Shown: positions 37,271 to 46,886 of the stretch, piece by piece | How positions within the stretch are numbered: the first letter of the stretch is position 1 | Layout: every line of letters begins with the position of its first letter | Assembly (NCBI RefSeq): GCF_000155775.1 | Contig: NZ_DS989811.1 | Location: 450,437-514,436, forward strand | Length of the DNA: 64,000 nucleotides | Reading direction: 5' to 3' | Origin: Glaciecola sp. HTCC2999 | Lineage (GTDB): Bacteria > Pseudomonadota > Gammaproteobacteria > Enterobacterales > Alteromonadaceae | Notes under the pieces: generated by a model | The model's input: only the letters and a program-made list of their open reading frames with translations | What the model was told of the DNA's origin: nothing | Database searches by the model: none | Program-made: the position numbers and the translations under genes

Positions 37271-38242
37271 ATGAATCAAGATACTCAATCAATATACCCT
37301 TATCCTATTGCCCAACACTTACGATCACATTCTCAGCTAATCTATGGGTGCATGGGATTAGGAGGGGGATGGAATGAAAATCCGATTGCTAAGGCCGATA
37401 TTAAACAGGCACAGGCTGTTATTGAAACGTGTCTTGAGCATAACATCAATATATTTGATCATGCTGATATTTATACCTTTGGTAAAGCTGAACAGGTCTT
37501 TGGTGAGGTACTCAAACAAATGCCATCTTTACGTGAGCAGATGAGTATACAAAGCAAATGTGGTATCCGTTTTGCTGATGAGTGTGGTGTAAAGCGTTAT
37601 GATTTTAGTGCCACATGGATTAATCATTCAGTTGATCAGATATTAAGTCGTCTTCATATCGAACAATTAGATGTATTAATGTTACATCGACCTGACCCAT
37701 TGGCTGATATGGAGGAGTTAGTAAAGACCTTATCCGCACTCCATCAATCTGGTAAAGTAAAATATATTGGTATGTCTAATATGCATGTTAGCCAGCTGAA
37801 ATATTTCCAAAGCTTACTGCCATTGCCTATTATATGTAATCAAATCGAATTAAGTTTAGGTTCCCTAGGTGCCATTAATGACAGTATTGAGCCTAGTCAT
37901 CACTATGATGGACTGTTCGAATACTCACAGACACAGAATATACAAATTCAAGCGTGGGGTGCATTATTTCAAGGACAATTCACTAAAGAAATAACCGATG
38001 ACACTCCTATGAATGTTCGTCATACAGCTAGCTTAATAAATGACTTGGCGCAAAAATATTCGGTCAGTAAAGAAGCCATTGTATTAGCGTTTTTAACGCG
38101 ACTTCCTGTTGCTATCCAACCAATAATTGGGACGACTAATTTAGAGCGGATTACTCATTGTGCGCAGGTAAATAAGTGTTTGTTAAGTCATACAGATTGG
38201 TATGCGTTATTGGAATCGGCACGCAATCACGACGTTCCATAA
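37271..38242 (+). CDS. Aldo/keto reductase (YdhF-like)
   Basis: 323 residues with the (beta/alpha)8 fold of the aldo/keto reductases. The catalytic tetrad can be placed at Asp and Tyr in FDHADIYTFGKAE (about 62-74), Lys in SKCGIRF (about 97) and His in VLMLHRPDP (about 136). IGTTNLERI is the NADPH phosphate-binding region near the C-terminus. Closest to the E. coli YdhF group. Physiological substrate unknown. Stands alone, 40 bases after dinB. Confidence 0.88.
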   Translation: MNQDTQSIYPYPIAQHLRSHSQLIYGCMGLGGGWNENPIAKADIKQAQAVIETCLEHNINIFDHADIYTFGKAEQVFGEVLKQMPSLREQMSIQSKCGIRFADECGVKRYDFSATWINHSVDQILSRLHIEQLDVLMLHRPDPLADMEELVKTLSALHQSGKVKYIGMSNMHVSQLKYFQSLLPLPIICNQIELSLGSLGAINDSIEPSHHYDGLFEYSQTQNIQIQAWGALFQGQFTKEITDDTPMNVRHTASLINDLAQKYSVSKEAIVLAFLTRLPVAIQPIIGTTNLERITHCAQVNKCLLSHTDWYALLESARNHDVP

Positions 38243-38476
38243 GTCAGTTAACGTTTCTTAATATAAATACACCTGTTAACTACCATTCATCGCGTGAATG
38301 TTTTAGCTCATTTTTATCCGATTATCGTATTATCCTCCTAATGCCCCATTGTTATTGCAGATTTTACCTTTTATTATGATTTTGTGACAAAAATAATAAT
38401 AACCACATACATCATTTTAATAAACAGGAAGTCACGCAATCTAAATGTGTGATGGACAAATCCAGGAGTACCCTAC

Positions 38477-40081
38477 ATGACAATCTCCCAAGATTTGCAT
38501 GCATATGGCATAACAGATGCAACAGAAGTACTACATAACCCAAGTTATGAAGTGCTCTTTAATGAAACTACGTTAAATAGCTTAACGGGTTTTGAAAAAG
38601 GAGTAGTGACTGAGAGTGGTGCAGTTGCCGTTAACACGGGTGAGTTTACTGGTCGCTCGCCAAAAGATAAATATATTGTCAAAGATGCGGTGACTGAAAA
38701 TACGGTATGGTGGTCTGATCAAGGTAAAAATGATAATAAGCCCATCTCTCAAGATACCTGGATGGCTTTAAAGGACTTAGTCACTCAGCAATTATCTCAA
38801 AAACGACTGTTTGTCGTAGATACTTTTTGTGGTGCAAATGAAGATACACGTTTAAAAGTACGTTTTGTAACTGAGGTGGCATGGCAAGCACATTTTGTGA
38901 CAAATATGTTTATCCGTCCAACGTCGGCAGAGCTTGAACATTACGAGCCTGATTTTGTGGTCATGAATGGTGCTAAAACAACTAATCCTAATTGGCAATC
39001 TCAAGGACTGAATTCTGAGAATTTTGTGGCATTTAATTTAACCGAAAAAATTCAATTAATTGGCGGTACCTGGTACGGCGGTGAAATGAAAAAAGGCATG
39101 TTCTCGATGATGAATTACTTGTTGCCTTTACAAGATATTGCTTCGATGCACTGTAGTGCAAATGTGGGTGAAAAAGGTGATGTAGCAATTTTCTTTGGAT
39201 TATCGGGGACAGGAAAAACGACCCTATCCACGGATCCTAAGCGTGAATTAATCGGTGATGATGAGCATGGTTGGGATGATAATGGTGTCTTTAACTTTGA
39301 AGGTGGTTGTTATGCTAAAACCATCAAGCTGAGCAAAGAAAACGAACCTGATATTTATCACGCTATTCGTCGTGATGCTTTGCTAGAAAATGTGACTGTA
39401 TTACCCGATGGTAAGATTGACTATGACGATGGGTCAGTCACTGAAAATACGCGTGTTTCTTACCCCATTCACCATATCGATAATATTGTTAAACCTATTT
39501 CTCGTGCAGGACATGCGAACAAAGTCATTTTCTTGACTGCTGATGCGTTTGGCGTATTGCCTGCAGTATCTAAGTTGAGTGCTGCGCAAGCACAATACTA
39601 TTTCTTATCTGGTTTTACCGCGAAGCTAGCCGGAACAGAACGTGGTATTACGGAGCCTACACCGACGTTTTCGAGTTGTTTTGGTGCAGCTTTCTTAAGT
39701 TTGCATCCGACCAAGTATGCCGAAGTGCTAGAAAAACGCATGCAAGATGCTGGCGCGCAAGCTTATCTTGTTAATACAGGGTGGAACGGTACGGGAGAGC
39801 GCATTTCAATTAAAGCGACTCGCGCCATTATCGATGCTATTTTAGATGGCAGTATTGATGAAGCACCGACGGCTGACATTCCTATTTTTAACCTCACAGT
39901 GCCAACACAACTAGCAGGTGTTGAACCGCAGATCCTAGATCCACGTGGCACTTATGTTGATATGAATGAATGGACGAAAAAAGCGACGAATTTAGCGGGG
40001 TTATTTGTCGATAACTTTGCGAAGTTCACTGACACCGATAATGGTGCAGCATTGGTTGCCGCAGGTCCTACTAAATTATAA
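38477..40081 (+). CDS. pckA: Phosphoenolpyruvate carboxykinase (ATP)
   Basis: 534 residues. The P-loop is [16 protein letters not shown] (about 238-253), with [25 protein letters not shown] as the metal and substrate segment just after. [21 protein letters not shown] lies further on. It converts oxaloacetate to PEP, the first committed gluconeogenic step. Together with the acetate uptake locus this suits growth on acetate or amino acids. It carries its own terminator; the 234-base upstream gap holds the promoter. A TCCAGGAG ribosome-binding site is present. Confidence 0.97.
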   Translation: MTISQDLHAYGITDATEVLHNPSYEVLFNETTLNSLTGFEKGVVTESGAVAVNTGEFTGRSPKDKYIVKDAVTENTVWWSDQGKNDNKPISQDTWMALKDLVTQQLSQKRLFVVDTFCGANEDTRLKVRFVTEVAWQAHFVTNMFIRPTSAELEHYEPDFVVMNGAKTTNPNWQSQGLNSENFVAFNLTEKIQLIGGTWYGGEMKKGMFSMMNYLLPLQDIASMHCSANVGEKGDVAIFFGLSGTGKTTLSTDPKRELIGDDEHGWDDNGVFNFEGGCYAKTIKLSKENEPDIYHAIRRDALLENVTVLPDGKIDYDDGSVTENTRVSYPIHHIDNIVKPISRAGHANKVIFLTADAFGVLPAVSKLSAAQAQYYFLSGFTAKLAGTERGITEPTPTFSSCFGAAFLSLHPTKYAEVLEKRMQDAGAQAYLVNTGWNGTGERISIKATRAIIDAILDGSIDEAPTADIPIFNLTVPTQLAGVEPQILDPRGTYVDMNEWTKKATNLAGLFVDNFAKFTDTDNGAALVAAGPTKL

Positions 40082-40111
40082 TAGTTACATCGACTTATGA
40101 GCTTAACAAAG

Positions 40112-40142
40112 ACGGATATTGTGATGATATCCGTTTTTTTTG
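40112..40142 (+). terminator. Rho-independent terminator after pckA
   Basis: ACGGATAT and ATATCCGT form an 8-bp stem with a 7-base loop, followed by eight T. Confidence 0.9.
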
Positions 40143-40206
40143 GGTAAAAATTGGTTATTCGATCTACACTCAATATAAACCCGAAGTAAAATAAGGATTG
40201 ATTCTG

Positions 40207-41109
40207 ATGTTTAGTCATTTTTCTAATCTCCCGTCTATGTCGGTATGGGGAATATTTATCGCTTCCATATTCTCGACAAATACAGCTTTTGCCCAAGACC
40301 GGTTTGCCAAAGTGCAAATCACGACGCAAGCGATCGCGAATAATGTTTATATGTTAGTCGGCTCTGGGGGAAATATTGGGGTGAGTGCAGGGCATGATGG
40401 CATCTTAATTATTGATGATCAGTACGCACCGTTGGCACCTAAAATTCAAGCTGCATTAGGTGAGTTATCCTCAACCCAAAATACAGATGAAATAGTGCCT
40501 GTCAAATATGTAATCAATACTCATTTTCACGGCGATCATGTGGGCGGCAATGCGCATTTTCATGATAACAATGGTGCAACGATTTTTGCCCATCATAATG
40601 TTCGAGTTCGTTTGTTGGATAATGCCGCATTGTCTCAATCCTCATTACCTGTTGTGACTTATGATAATGGGATCAGCATTCATATGAATGAAGATAAGTT
40701 AAATGTCATGCATTTTGCTGGTCATACGGACGGTGATTCGGTGGTTTTATTTGAAGAAGCGAATGTCTTGCATACTGGCGATTTATTTTTTAATGGATTA
40801 TTCCCATATGTGGATTTAGACAATGGCGGGAATGTACAGGCGTATATTGATAGCGTGAATGCATTAATCACCCAAATAGATGAGCAGACTAAAATCATCC
40901 CAGGCCATGGGCCTTTAGCCACCAAAGCTGATTACCAAGCTTTTGTGTCTATGATGGAAGCTACTTATAATGCTGTTAAATCTCAAAAAGCCCAAGGGAT
41001 GACGTTAGCTGAGGTACTCGAGATCGGCGTAGCGGAACAATACGCTTCCTATGACTGGCGCTTTATTACCGAAGCACGCTGGTTAGCGACACTATACCAT
41101 TCACAATAG
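40207..41109 (+). CDS. Periplasmic metallo-beta-lactamase-fold hydrolase
   Basis: About 300 residues from ATG 40207 (a TTG at 40198 also opens the frame). The signal peptide ends NTAFAQD. Zinc ligands lie in NTHFHGDHVGGNAHF (HxHxDH, about residue 105), FAGHTDGDS (His about 175) and PGHGPLATK (His about 235). The arrangement is that of class B-like hydrolases such as the quinoprotein-relay and SoxH-like proteins rather than true carbapenemases. Substrate unknown. It stands between pckA and a convergent dehydratase; no partner genes suggest a pathway. Confidence 0.85.
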   Translation: MFSHFSNLPSMSVWGIFIASIFSTNTAFAQDRFAKVQITTQAIANNVYMLVGSGGNIGVSAGHDGILIIDDQYAPLAPKIQAALGELSSTQNTDEIVPVKYVINTHFHGDHVGGNAHFHDNNGATIFAHHNVRVRLLDNAALSQSSLPVVTYDNGISIHMNEDKLNVMHFAGHTDGDSVVLFEEANVLHTGDLFFNGLFPYVDLDNGGNVQAYIDSVNALITQIDEQTKIIPGHGPLATKADYQAFVSMMEATYNAVKSQKAQGMTLAEVLEIGVAEQYASYDWRFITEARWLATLYHSQ

Positions 41110-41112
41110 CAG

Positions 41113-42111
41113 TTATAACATCGGTGGTTGGTTGAGGTAATCTTGGGCATAAATAGCTTGCATGCTCTGGGTGCTAATGTTGCCACCAGATAACACGACG
41201 ACTACAGTTTGAGGTTGAGTTTGTTCCGATAGCCATGCGACGACGCCTGCCATGGTCATACAGCAGGTAGGTTCAATATGTAGTTTTAACAAATGATGTA
41301 ACCATTGTGTCCAATAGGCTATTTGTGTTTCATTAACTTCGTAAAACCCATCTAATTGCTGTAAGAAAGTGAATGTTAAATCTCCTACTGCTGGTGTTGC
41401 AGCTCCATCTGCAAGTGTATTGGGCGTGTTTGGTAGGGTATATATGCTACCTTGTTGCAAAGAAATGGAGGCATCATTAGCATTTTCTGGTTCGACACCG
41501 ATCATCAAAGCATCAGGCAGTAATGCGCGGGTTGCAAGTAATCCACCACTCGTCAAACCACCACCGCCACAAGGCGTAAAAATAGCGTTAACATCATGTT
41601 CTCGGGTTTGAGTAATCGCTTCTAATATCGCCGTACCTTGACCAGCAATGATATCAGGATGATTAAAGGGTGGGATCCATACTGTGCCGTTTGTTTGCGC
41701 CGCTAATTGAACCGCCTTATCGGCTTCAAGTCTAGTCGGATACAAATGGAGAACAGCACCATAGTCTTGTGTAGCAGCCGCTTTGACTGCTGAGATGGAT
41801 TCAGTAGAGTAAATATCGACAGGGATCCCTAAAGCATTACCCGCATAAGATACCGCTTGAGCATGATTACCCGATGAATTCGCAACAATTCGCTGGGGGG
41901 TACCATGGGCGGCGACATAGTGATGAATAAAATTAGTAGCTCCTCGCAGTTTAAACGAGCCGGTGCGCTGTAAACATTCAGCCTTGAATAATATTGTATG
42001 CCCTAGCCACGCATTAAGTAATGACGAGGTGACTATAGGTGTGGCAGTGACATGATCTTTTATTCGCTGATAGGCTGCTTGTACATCGGTAAATGTAGGT
42101 AAAGTCGTCAT
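41113..42111 (-). CDS. PLP-dependent threonine/serine dehydratase
   Basis: 332 residues of fold-type II PLP enzymes. The Schiff-base lysine is in TGSFKLRGATNF (about residue 51). The substrate loop is ANSSGNHAQAVSYAG (about 77-91). The phosphate-binding glycine loop is PCGGGGLTSGG (about 180). There is no ACT regulatory domain, so it resembles catabolic threonine/serine deaminases or serine racemase-like enzymes. It forms 2-oxo acids and ammonia. It is separated from the upstream peptidase gene by a terminator. Confidence 0.86.
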   Translation of the reverse strand: MTTLPTFTDVQAAYQRIKDHVTATPIVTSSLLNAWLGHTILFKAECLQRTGSFKLRGATNFIHHYVAAHGTPQRIVANSSGNHAQAVSYAGNALGIPVDIYSTESISAVKAAATQDYGAVLHLYPTRLEADKAVQLAAQTNGTVWIPPFNHPDIIAGQGTAILEAITQTREHDVNAIFTPCGGGGLTSGGLLATRALLPDALMIGVEPENANDASISLQQGSIYTLPNTPNTLADGAATPAVGDLTFTFLQQLDGFYEVNETQIAYWTQWLHHLLKLHIEPTCCMTMAGVVAWLSEQTQPQTVVVVLSGGNISTQSMQAIYAQDYLNQPPML

Positions 42112-42182
42112 GAAATTTCCGCATCTTTGATTTTAAGCATAAGCTACACTCATTTATAAACGATAACAATGAGTTAAAATAG

Positions 42183-42220
42183 AAAGCCGACAGCTCCAGT
42201 GAATAGCGAGGTCGGCTTTT
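42183..42220 (-). terminator. Terminator after the S9 peptidase gene
   Basis: AAAGCCGAC and GTCGGCTTT form a 9-bp stem with an 18-20-base loop; on the minus strand a broken T run follows. Confidence 0.7.
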
Positions 42221-42226
42221 GAGTGT

Positions 42227-44440
42227 CTATTTTAGGTAAGTATCAAAATGATGGGTAATCGTCTTGAACATATGAATTTGTGTGTTCTTACCACGAATAC
42301 TGTGTTTCTTACCTGGATAGTCCATCACATGAAATAGTTTTGCATTGTCTTGCAGGTGCTTATACAGTTTTGTTGCATGCGTAAACAGTACATTATCATC
42401 GGCCATCCCATGATAAATTAACAAGTCACCTTGTAAGTTATTAGCATAGGGAAATACGGATGATGCATCGTATGCCGCTTTATCAACATTAGGGTTACCC
42501 ATATAACGCTCAGTATAGTGTGTATCATATAAACGCCAGTCTGTGACCGGGGCACCAGATACGCCGACAGAAAAATATTCAGGTGCCTTAAACATCGCCA
42601 TTAAGCTCATGTAACCCCCATAGCTATGGCCATATACACCAATTTTATTTGGATCGACAAACTCTAAAGTGCGTAAGAAATCAACACCTAGCTTTTGGTC
42701 CTGAACTTCAATTTCACCCATGTTTTTATAAATAGGATCTTCAAATGCTTTGCCTCGATAATTTGAACCTCGGTTATCGATACTAAATACTACGTAGCCT
42801 TGTTGCGCCCAATATTGGAACATTAATCCGCGATTTCCTCCCCAACGATTGGTAACAACTTGCGCAATAGGACCGCCATAGTGATAGACAATAACGGGGT
42901 GTTTACCAGTAATTTTTGCTGGTTTATACAAACGATAATATAAGCTTGTATCATCTTCTGTGGTTATTGTACCAAAATCAGGCGTAACCCAATTTCCATA
43001 AAATGGCTGTAGAGGGTGAGATGTATCGACGGCATTTTCATCTAACCAAGTGATAAAGCTCCCATCAGCCCGATATAAACCGGTTTGTGGTGGAGTATTA
43101 ATATCTGAAAAGGTGTTAGCATAAATTGATGCGTCACGTGAAAACTGCACTGTATGGAATTTACCTGGTTGCGTAATCCGAGTCATAGACGTGGTGTTTA
43201 TATCGAGTGCATATAAGTGCGCTTCTAGTGGAGTGTCTTTCCGGGCACTGATATATAACATGCCGTTAGCTTCATCGTGCGCTGCGATATCTGTGACAAC
43301 ATAGTCACCTTTAGTGAGCTGTTTGATCAGCTTTCCATCATTGGCGTACAGGTATAAATGAGAAAAACCATCGCGCTCAGAGCGCCAAATAAAAGCGTTT
43401 TGTTCTTTTAAAAACGTCAGGTCGTTATGTAAATTAACCCAAGTATTACTGCGCTCAGTCAAAAGCGTTTTTGTTGCTTGCTTCGATAGAGAAAAAGTAT
43501 TTAATGTTAGGGTTTGTTGATCACGTGATTGCACTTGATAAGATAAGACATCAGGATTGTTAGTCCATTTCACTCTAGGTAAATAGATATCCTCTTGTTT
43601 CCCCAAATCTACTTCCACGCGCTTAGCTTGATTAATATCTTGTACAAATAGATCCACCAGTACATTAGGCGTTCCTGCTTTCGGGTATTTTTGCTCAATC
43701 ATAGCAATACGTTCAGCATAAATTTCCGAACGCTTAATGATATCAACAGGGGTTTCATCGATCCGCGTAAAGGCAATATGGGCTTCATTGGGTGACCACC
43801 AGTAACCGGTTAGACGACTCATTTCTTCCTGAGCAACAAACTCAGCCATACCAAATTTTATGTTTCCACCACCGGATGTTGTAATCGCTGTTTCTGTGCC
43901 GGTAGCGATATGCATGATGACTATATTTTGGTCGCGAATAAAGGAAATGTAATTCCCTTTAGGCGAAAATTTAATATCGGTTTCAAACTCTGGTGTTGCT
44001 AGTAATCGCTGCGCTTTTTTATCGCCTAAACGATAGTAAAATGCGTCACCTGCTAACGGAAAAAGCAATGCTTTACCATCGGCAGACCATTTATAAGAGA
44101 CGATCCCGGAGCCTGATAAACGCATACGCTCACGGCGTGCTTTTTCTTCATCAGAAAGATTTTCATCGCCCTGGTGTAAATCATCAGCATCAAATAACAA
44201 GCGAGAACGTTGCTCTTTGATATTATATTCCCATAGATCAAAACGATTGGTGTCAGTCTGTTTGGCACGAATAAAGGTGACACGTTGACCGTCTGGAGAG
44301 AGTTGTACCAGTCTTGGTGTTGTTCCATATAATGCTGGGGCACTGAAAATACGCTCGATGGAAAGATTTTCAGCACTGTGTACAAGGCTAGTCAACAAAC
44401 TACCCAGAGTGATTATTGTTATTATTAAACTCTTTTTCAT
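42227..44440 (-). CDS. Prolyl dipeptidyl peptidase (S9B, DPP-IV-like)
   Basis: 737 residues from ATG 44440. MKKSLIITIITLGSLLTSLV makes a good signal peptide, cleaved near HSAEN; upstream ATGs at 44488 and 44461 are less likely. The beta-propeller N-terminal half contains EFVAQEEMSRLTGYWWSPN, the Glu-Glu motif that holds the peptide N-terminus in DPP-IV. In the C-terminal alpha/beta-hydrolase the nucleophile is in YGHSYGGYMSLMA (about 620), Asp in MADDNVLF and His in GKKHSIRG. It removes Xaa-Pro dipeptides in the periplasm, typical of proteolytic marine bacteria. Confidence 0.92.
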   Translation of the reverse strand: MKKSLIITIITLGSLLTSLVHSAENLSIERIFSAPALYGTTPRLVQLSPDGQRVTFIRAKQTDTNRFDLWEYNIKEQRSRLLFDADDLHQGDENLSDEEKARRERMRLSGSGIVSYKWSADGKALLFPLAGDAFYYRLGDKKAQRLLATPEFETDIKFSPKGNYISFIRDQNIVIMHIATGTETAITTSGGGNIKFGMAEFVAQEEMSRLTGYWWSPNEAHIAFTRIDETPVDIIKRSEIYAERIAMIEQKYPKAGTPNVLVDLFVQDINQAKRVEVDLGKQEDIYLPRVKWTNNPDVLSYQVQSRDQQTLTLNTFSLSKQATKTLLTERSNTWVNLHNDLTFLKEQNAFIWRSERDGFSHLYLYANDGKLIKQLTKGDYVVTDIAAHDEANGMLYISARKDTPLEAHLYALDINTTSMTRITQPGKFHTVQFSRDASIYANTFSDINTPPQTGLYRADGSFITWLDENAVDTSHPLQPFYGNWVTPDFGTITTEDDTSLYYRLYKPAKITGKHPVIVYHYGGPIAQVVTNRWGGNRGLMFQYWAQQGYVVFSIDNRGSNYRGKAFEDPIYKNMGEIEVQDQKLGVDFLRTLEFVDPNKIGVYGHSYGGYMSLMAMFKAPEYFSVGVSGAPVTDWRLYDTHYTERYMGNPNVDKAAYDASSVFPYANNLQGDLLIYHGMADDNVLFTHATKLYKHLQDNAKLFHVMDYPGKKHSIRGKNTQIHMFKTITHHFDTYLK

Positions 44441-44522
44441 TAAATTACCATATAGTGACATGACATAGTGTAGGTAATAATTTAACATGAATGTCTTATA
44501 TTTCGAAAAATAATCAAATCAT

Positions 44523-45155
44523 ATGACAGATATTCGTAAAACTGCTTGTGTCATTGGTGCGAGTGGATTAGTAGGTAAAGCGTTAGTCCAGCAGTTGTTA
44601 GTGCATCCTGGCTATAAACAAGTTACCTGTCTAGTGCGTAGACCACTCAATGCCGCTGATTATCCAGATCCTGAAGGTAAGTTACAGCCAGTGGTCATCG
44701 ATTTTGATGTGCTGCAAGATTACCAAGGCTATTTTACAGTCGATCATGTGTTCTGTGCGTTGGGTACGACGATCAAAAAAGCAGGTAGTCGTGCCGCATT
44801 CCGCCGCGTCGATTTTGAATTTATTCATGTTTGCGCACAACTTGCTAGAGCTCAGCGTGCTAAAGGGTTTGTATGGGTATCGAGTGTTGGTGCCAATAAA
44901 CACAGTAAAAACTTTTATTTAAAAGTAAAAGGTGAATTAGAGTCATCTATTATTTCAATGCCACAATTGCAGCATGCTGCTGCTGTGAGACCATCGCTGT
45001 TGTTAGGCCAGCGAAATGAGTATCGACGCGCCGAACAATGGGGCATTAACATTGCGAATGCATTATCGTTTTGCTTTAGAGGTCCTTTGGCCAAATATAA
45101 GCCTGTGCATGCTAGTACTGTAGCTGCTCAGATGATTACCCTTCAACCTAAATAG
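44523..45155 (+). CDS. NAD(P)-binding Rossmann-fold protein (atypical SDR, TIP30-like)
   Basis: 210 residues. The dinucleotide motif VIGASGLVGKALVQQLL is at residues 10-26. FCALGTTIKKAGSRAAFRRVDFEF (quoted here only to show the conserved GTT-K-AGS) and VSSVGANKHSKNFYLKVKG follow. The pattern matches short atypical dehydrogenases related to human HTATIP2/TIP30 and YbjT-like proteins. No substrate can be named. It diverges from the peptidase gene across 82 bases and precedes trmN by 7 bases, so the two are probably co-transcribed. Confidence 0.8.
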   Translation: MTDIRKTACVIGASGLVGKALVQQLLVHPGYKQVTCLVRRPLNAADYPDPEGKLQPVVIDFDVLQDYQGYFTVDHVFCALGTTIKKAGSRAAFRRVDFEFIHVCAQLARAQRAKGFVWVSSVGANKHSKNFYLKVKGELESSIISMPQLQHAAAVRPSLLLGQRNEYRRAEQWGINIANALSFCFRGPLAKYKPVHASTVAAQMITLQPK

Positions 45156-45162
45156 ACATCAT

Positions 45163-45906
45163 ATGCCAGTATTGAATAGTAAGTTTTCAGGGGTGCGATT
45201 TAAGCAATTTTTGGTAGCACATGATATGTGTGCGATGAAAATAAATACGGATAGTATTATTCTGGGCAGCTGGACTAAACCTTTAGACAGTGATTTTGAA
45301 ATTTTAGATATTGGTTCAGGTAGTGGTGTGCTTAGTTTAATGATGGCGCAACAATCAGCGGAGCATGCTCATATAACCGGTGTGGAAACGGATAAAAAAT
45401 CGTTTGAGCAATCGATAAAAAATAGCCTCAGTACGAGGTTTAATGCAAAGATTAAGTTTGTGCAATCACGTATTCAACATTTTTATTCTTCACAACGTTA
45501 TCATCTCATTATTTCAAATCCACCTCATTTTCAAAACAAATCTTCACAACACGCAATCGCGGATAAGCATTTGCATCGAATGGAAGCGCGAAGCCAAGAA
45601 ACGTTATCGCCTGACGAATTATTGAAGAATGTTGATCGTTTACTCGACGCTTCTGGGCGATTTTGTTGTGTACTTCCGACCCAGATGATTATTCAGTTTG
45701 AAGGTTTAGCATTACTATATGGTCTGTATTTAAATAAACGATTAGATGTACATAGTTGTGCAAATAATATCTCTATTAGAAGTTTGTTAGAGTTCAGCTA
45801 TAAAAAACACAGCCCCGCTGTTTCTAGCTTAGTTATTTATGATACACACGGCAGCTATTCAGAAGAATATAGAGCACTGTGTCACGACTTTTATGTAGGT
45901 TTCTGA
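45163..45906 (+). CDS. trmN: tRNA1(Val) (adenine37-N6)-methyltransferase
   Basis: 247 residues of the YfiC/TrmN6 family. FKQFLVAHDMCAMKINTDSI at the start and DIGSGSGVLSLMMAQQS (SAM-binding, about 44-60) are typical, and the catalytic ISNPPHFQN (NPPY-type, about 117-125) marks an adenine-N6 methylase. It modifies A37 of tRNA-Val1. The stop overlaps the next start by one base, so the following small gene is translationally coupled. Confidence 0.88.
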   Translation: MPVLNSKFSGVRFKQFLVAHDMCAMKINTDSIILGSWTKPLDSDFEILDIGSGSGVLSLMMAQQSAEHAHITGVETDKKSFEQSIKNSLSTRFNAKIKFVQSRIQHFYSSQRYHLIISNPPHFQNKSSQHAIADKHLHRMEARSQETLSPDELLKNVDRLLDASGRFCCVLPTQMIIQFEGLALLYGLYLNKRLDVHSCANNISIRSLLEFSYKKHSPAVSSLVIYDTHGSYSEEYRALCHDFYVGF

Positions 45907-46289
45907 TGAACTCAGGACTCCTTAGTCATTGTGTGGAAAGGTGGGTTAAGTCGATTGAACTTACTTCATTTACATGGGATGGTGTGCCGGTACGAGTACC
46001 TGTTTTTTCCGTTTACGCTATCATCCAATCGCCAGTGATTACTCGTTCTGAGTATCAAAATAATAAACTTATCCCCATTATTGAACTGGATAAATATACG
46101 ATCCCAATTGTTGAACCCTTTGGAGGAGTAGTGGAGCATGTTCCTAATTTTGCCGTGGTAATTTCGCAACTTGTCGACAATCAATTCGGATTATTCGCTT
46201 ACCCTGCTGATCATATTGAAGATAATATCGTATTGTCTTATGCACAATGGTTAGAAACCAAGCCTAATATTCATTTTTATCAAGCATAG
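45906..46289 (+). CDS. Hypothetical protein with faint CheW-like features
   Basis: 127 residues from ATG 45906, which overlaps the trmN stop; the open frame from 45879 is an extension. The order of short hydrophobic segments (VPVFSVYAII, NNKLIPIIELDKYTIPIVEP, VVISQLVDNQFGLFAYPADHI) recalls the beta-barrel of CheW-like chemotaxis adaptors, especially the FGL...D.I segment. The similarity is faint and no chemotaxis genes are nearby. No signal peptide or helix is evident. Confidence 0.6.
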   Translation: MNSGLLSHCVERWVKSIELTSFTWDGVPVRVPVFSVYAIIQSPVITRSEYQNNKLIPIIELDKYTIPIVEPFGGVVEHVPNFAVVISQLVDNQFGLFAYPADHIEDNIVLSYAQWLETKPNIHFYQA

Positions 46290-46345
46290 TATCAGTTGTA
46301 CTCACTCATATTTGATGGATGAATTTAACGATATCGGAGTTGTAA

Positions 46346-46861
46346 TTGGACATTAACTGGATTGCCGAAGCATTTGGCTTTGGTGCGATTATATTTAATA
46401 TATTTGGGTATCGTAGTAACGATATGCGTCGCTACCTCATTTTATCCGGTGGCGCAATGCTGTGTTTGAGTACACATTTTTTCTTACTTGATGCGATGGC
46501 CGCTGGTATTGGCTGTGGTTTAGCAGCCATTAGAAATGCTGTTGCATTAAAAGTTAGGGGGATGAAGATATTAATTCTTTTTCTGAGTATTAATATCGGA
46601 TTCTTTGTATTTGAGTGGGTTGTATTACAGCACGGTTATTTGATCATATTGGCCTATACGTCATCGATTATATTTACTGCCGGATCTATTATCTTTACTG
46701 ATACTGCAGTCATGCGCCGCTGGTTTTTGTTTGCAGAAAGTATTGGGCTAGTTTATGCATTGTTGGTAGGCAGTATTTTTGGTTCGATATTTAATACTGT
46801 CAATCTCATTAGTATTGTTATAAAAATGCGTCACATAAAAAAACCACCAAACCATTGCTAG
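46346..46861 (+). CDS. YgjV-family inner-membrane protein
   Basis: 171 residues, five to six helices, beginning MDINWIAEAFGFGAIIFNIFG from a TTG start at 46346 with CGGAG 7 bases upstream. The family (YgjV) has no assigned function. Family markers include FGYRSNDMRRYLILSGGAML and AIRNAVALKV. Its last codons form the left arm and loop of a strong terminator that serves the convergent exbD gene, so the C-terminal PPNHC is dictated by the hairpin. Confidence 0.82.
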   Translation: MDINWIAEAFGFGAIIFNIFGYRSNDMRRYLILSGGAMLCLSTHFFLLDAMAAGIGCGLAAIRNAVALKVRGMKILILFLSINIGFFVFEWVVLQHGYLIILAYTSSIIFTAGSIIFTDTAVMRRWFLFAESIGLVYALLVGSIFGSIFNTVNLISIVIKMRHIKKPPNHC

Positions 46862-46872
46862 TTTGGTGGTTT
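46841..46872 (-). terminator. Terminator of exbD overlapping the end of the YgjV gene
   Basis: AAACCACCAAAC and GTTTGGTGGTTT form a perfect 12-bp stem with an 8-base loop. On the minus strand seven T follow. It may act weakly on the plus strand too. Confidence 0.88.
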
Positions 46873-46886
46873 ATATCGATATGAAA

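Noticed and set aside
38243-38476. CRP site before pckA
   Set aside because: Only half-sites (TGTGA) were seen, without a matching second half at the right distance.
40207-41109. Metallo-beta-lactamase-fold protein considered as an antibiotic-resistance enzyme
   Set aside because: It has only the general fold and zinc motif; nothing identifies it as a true carbapenemase.
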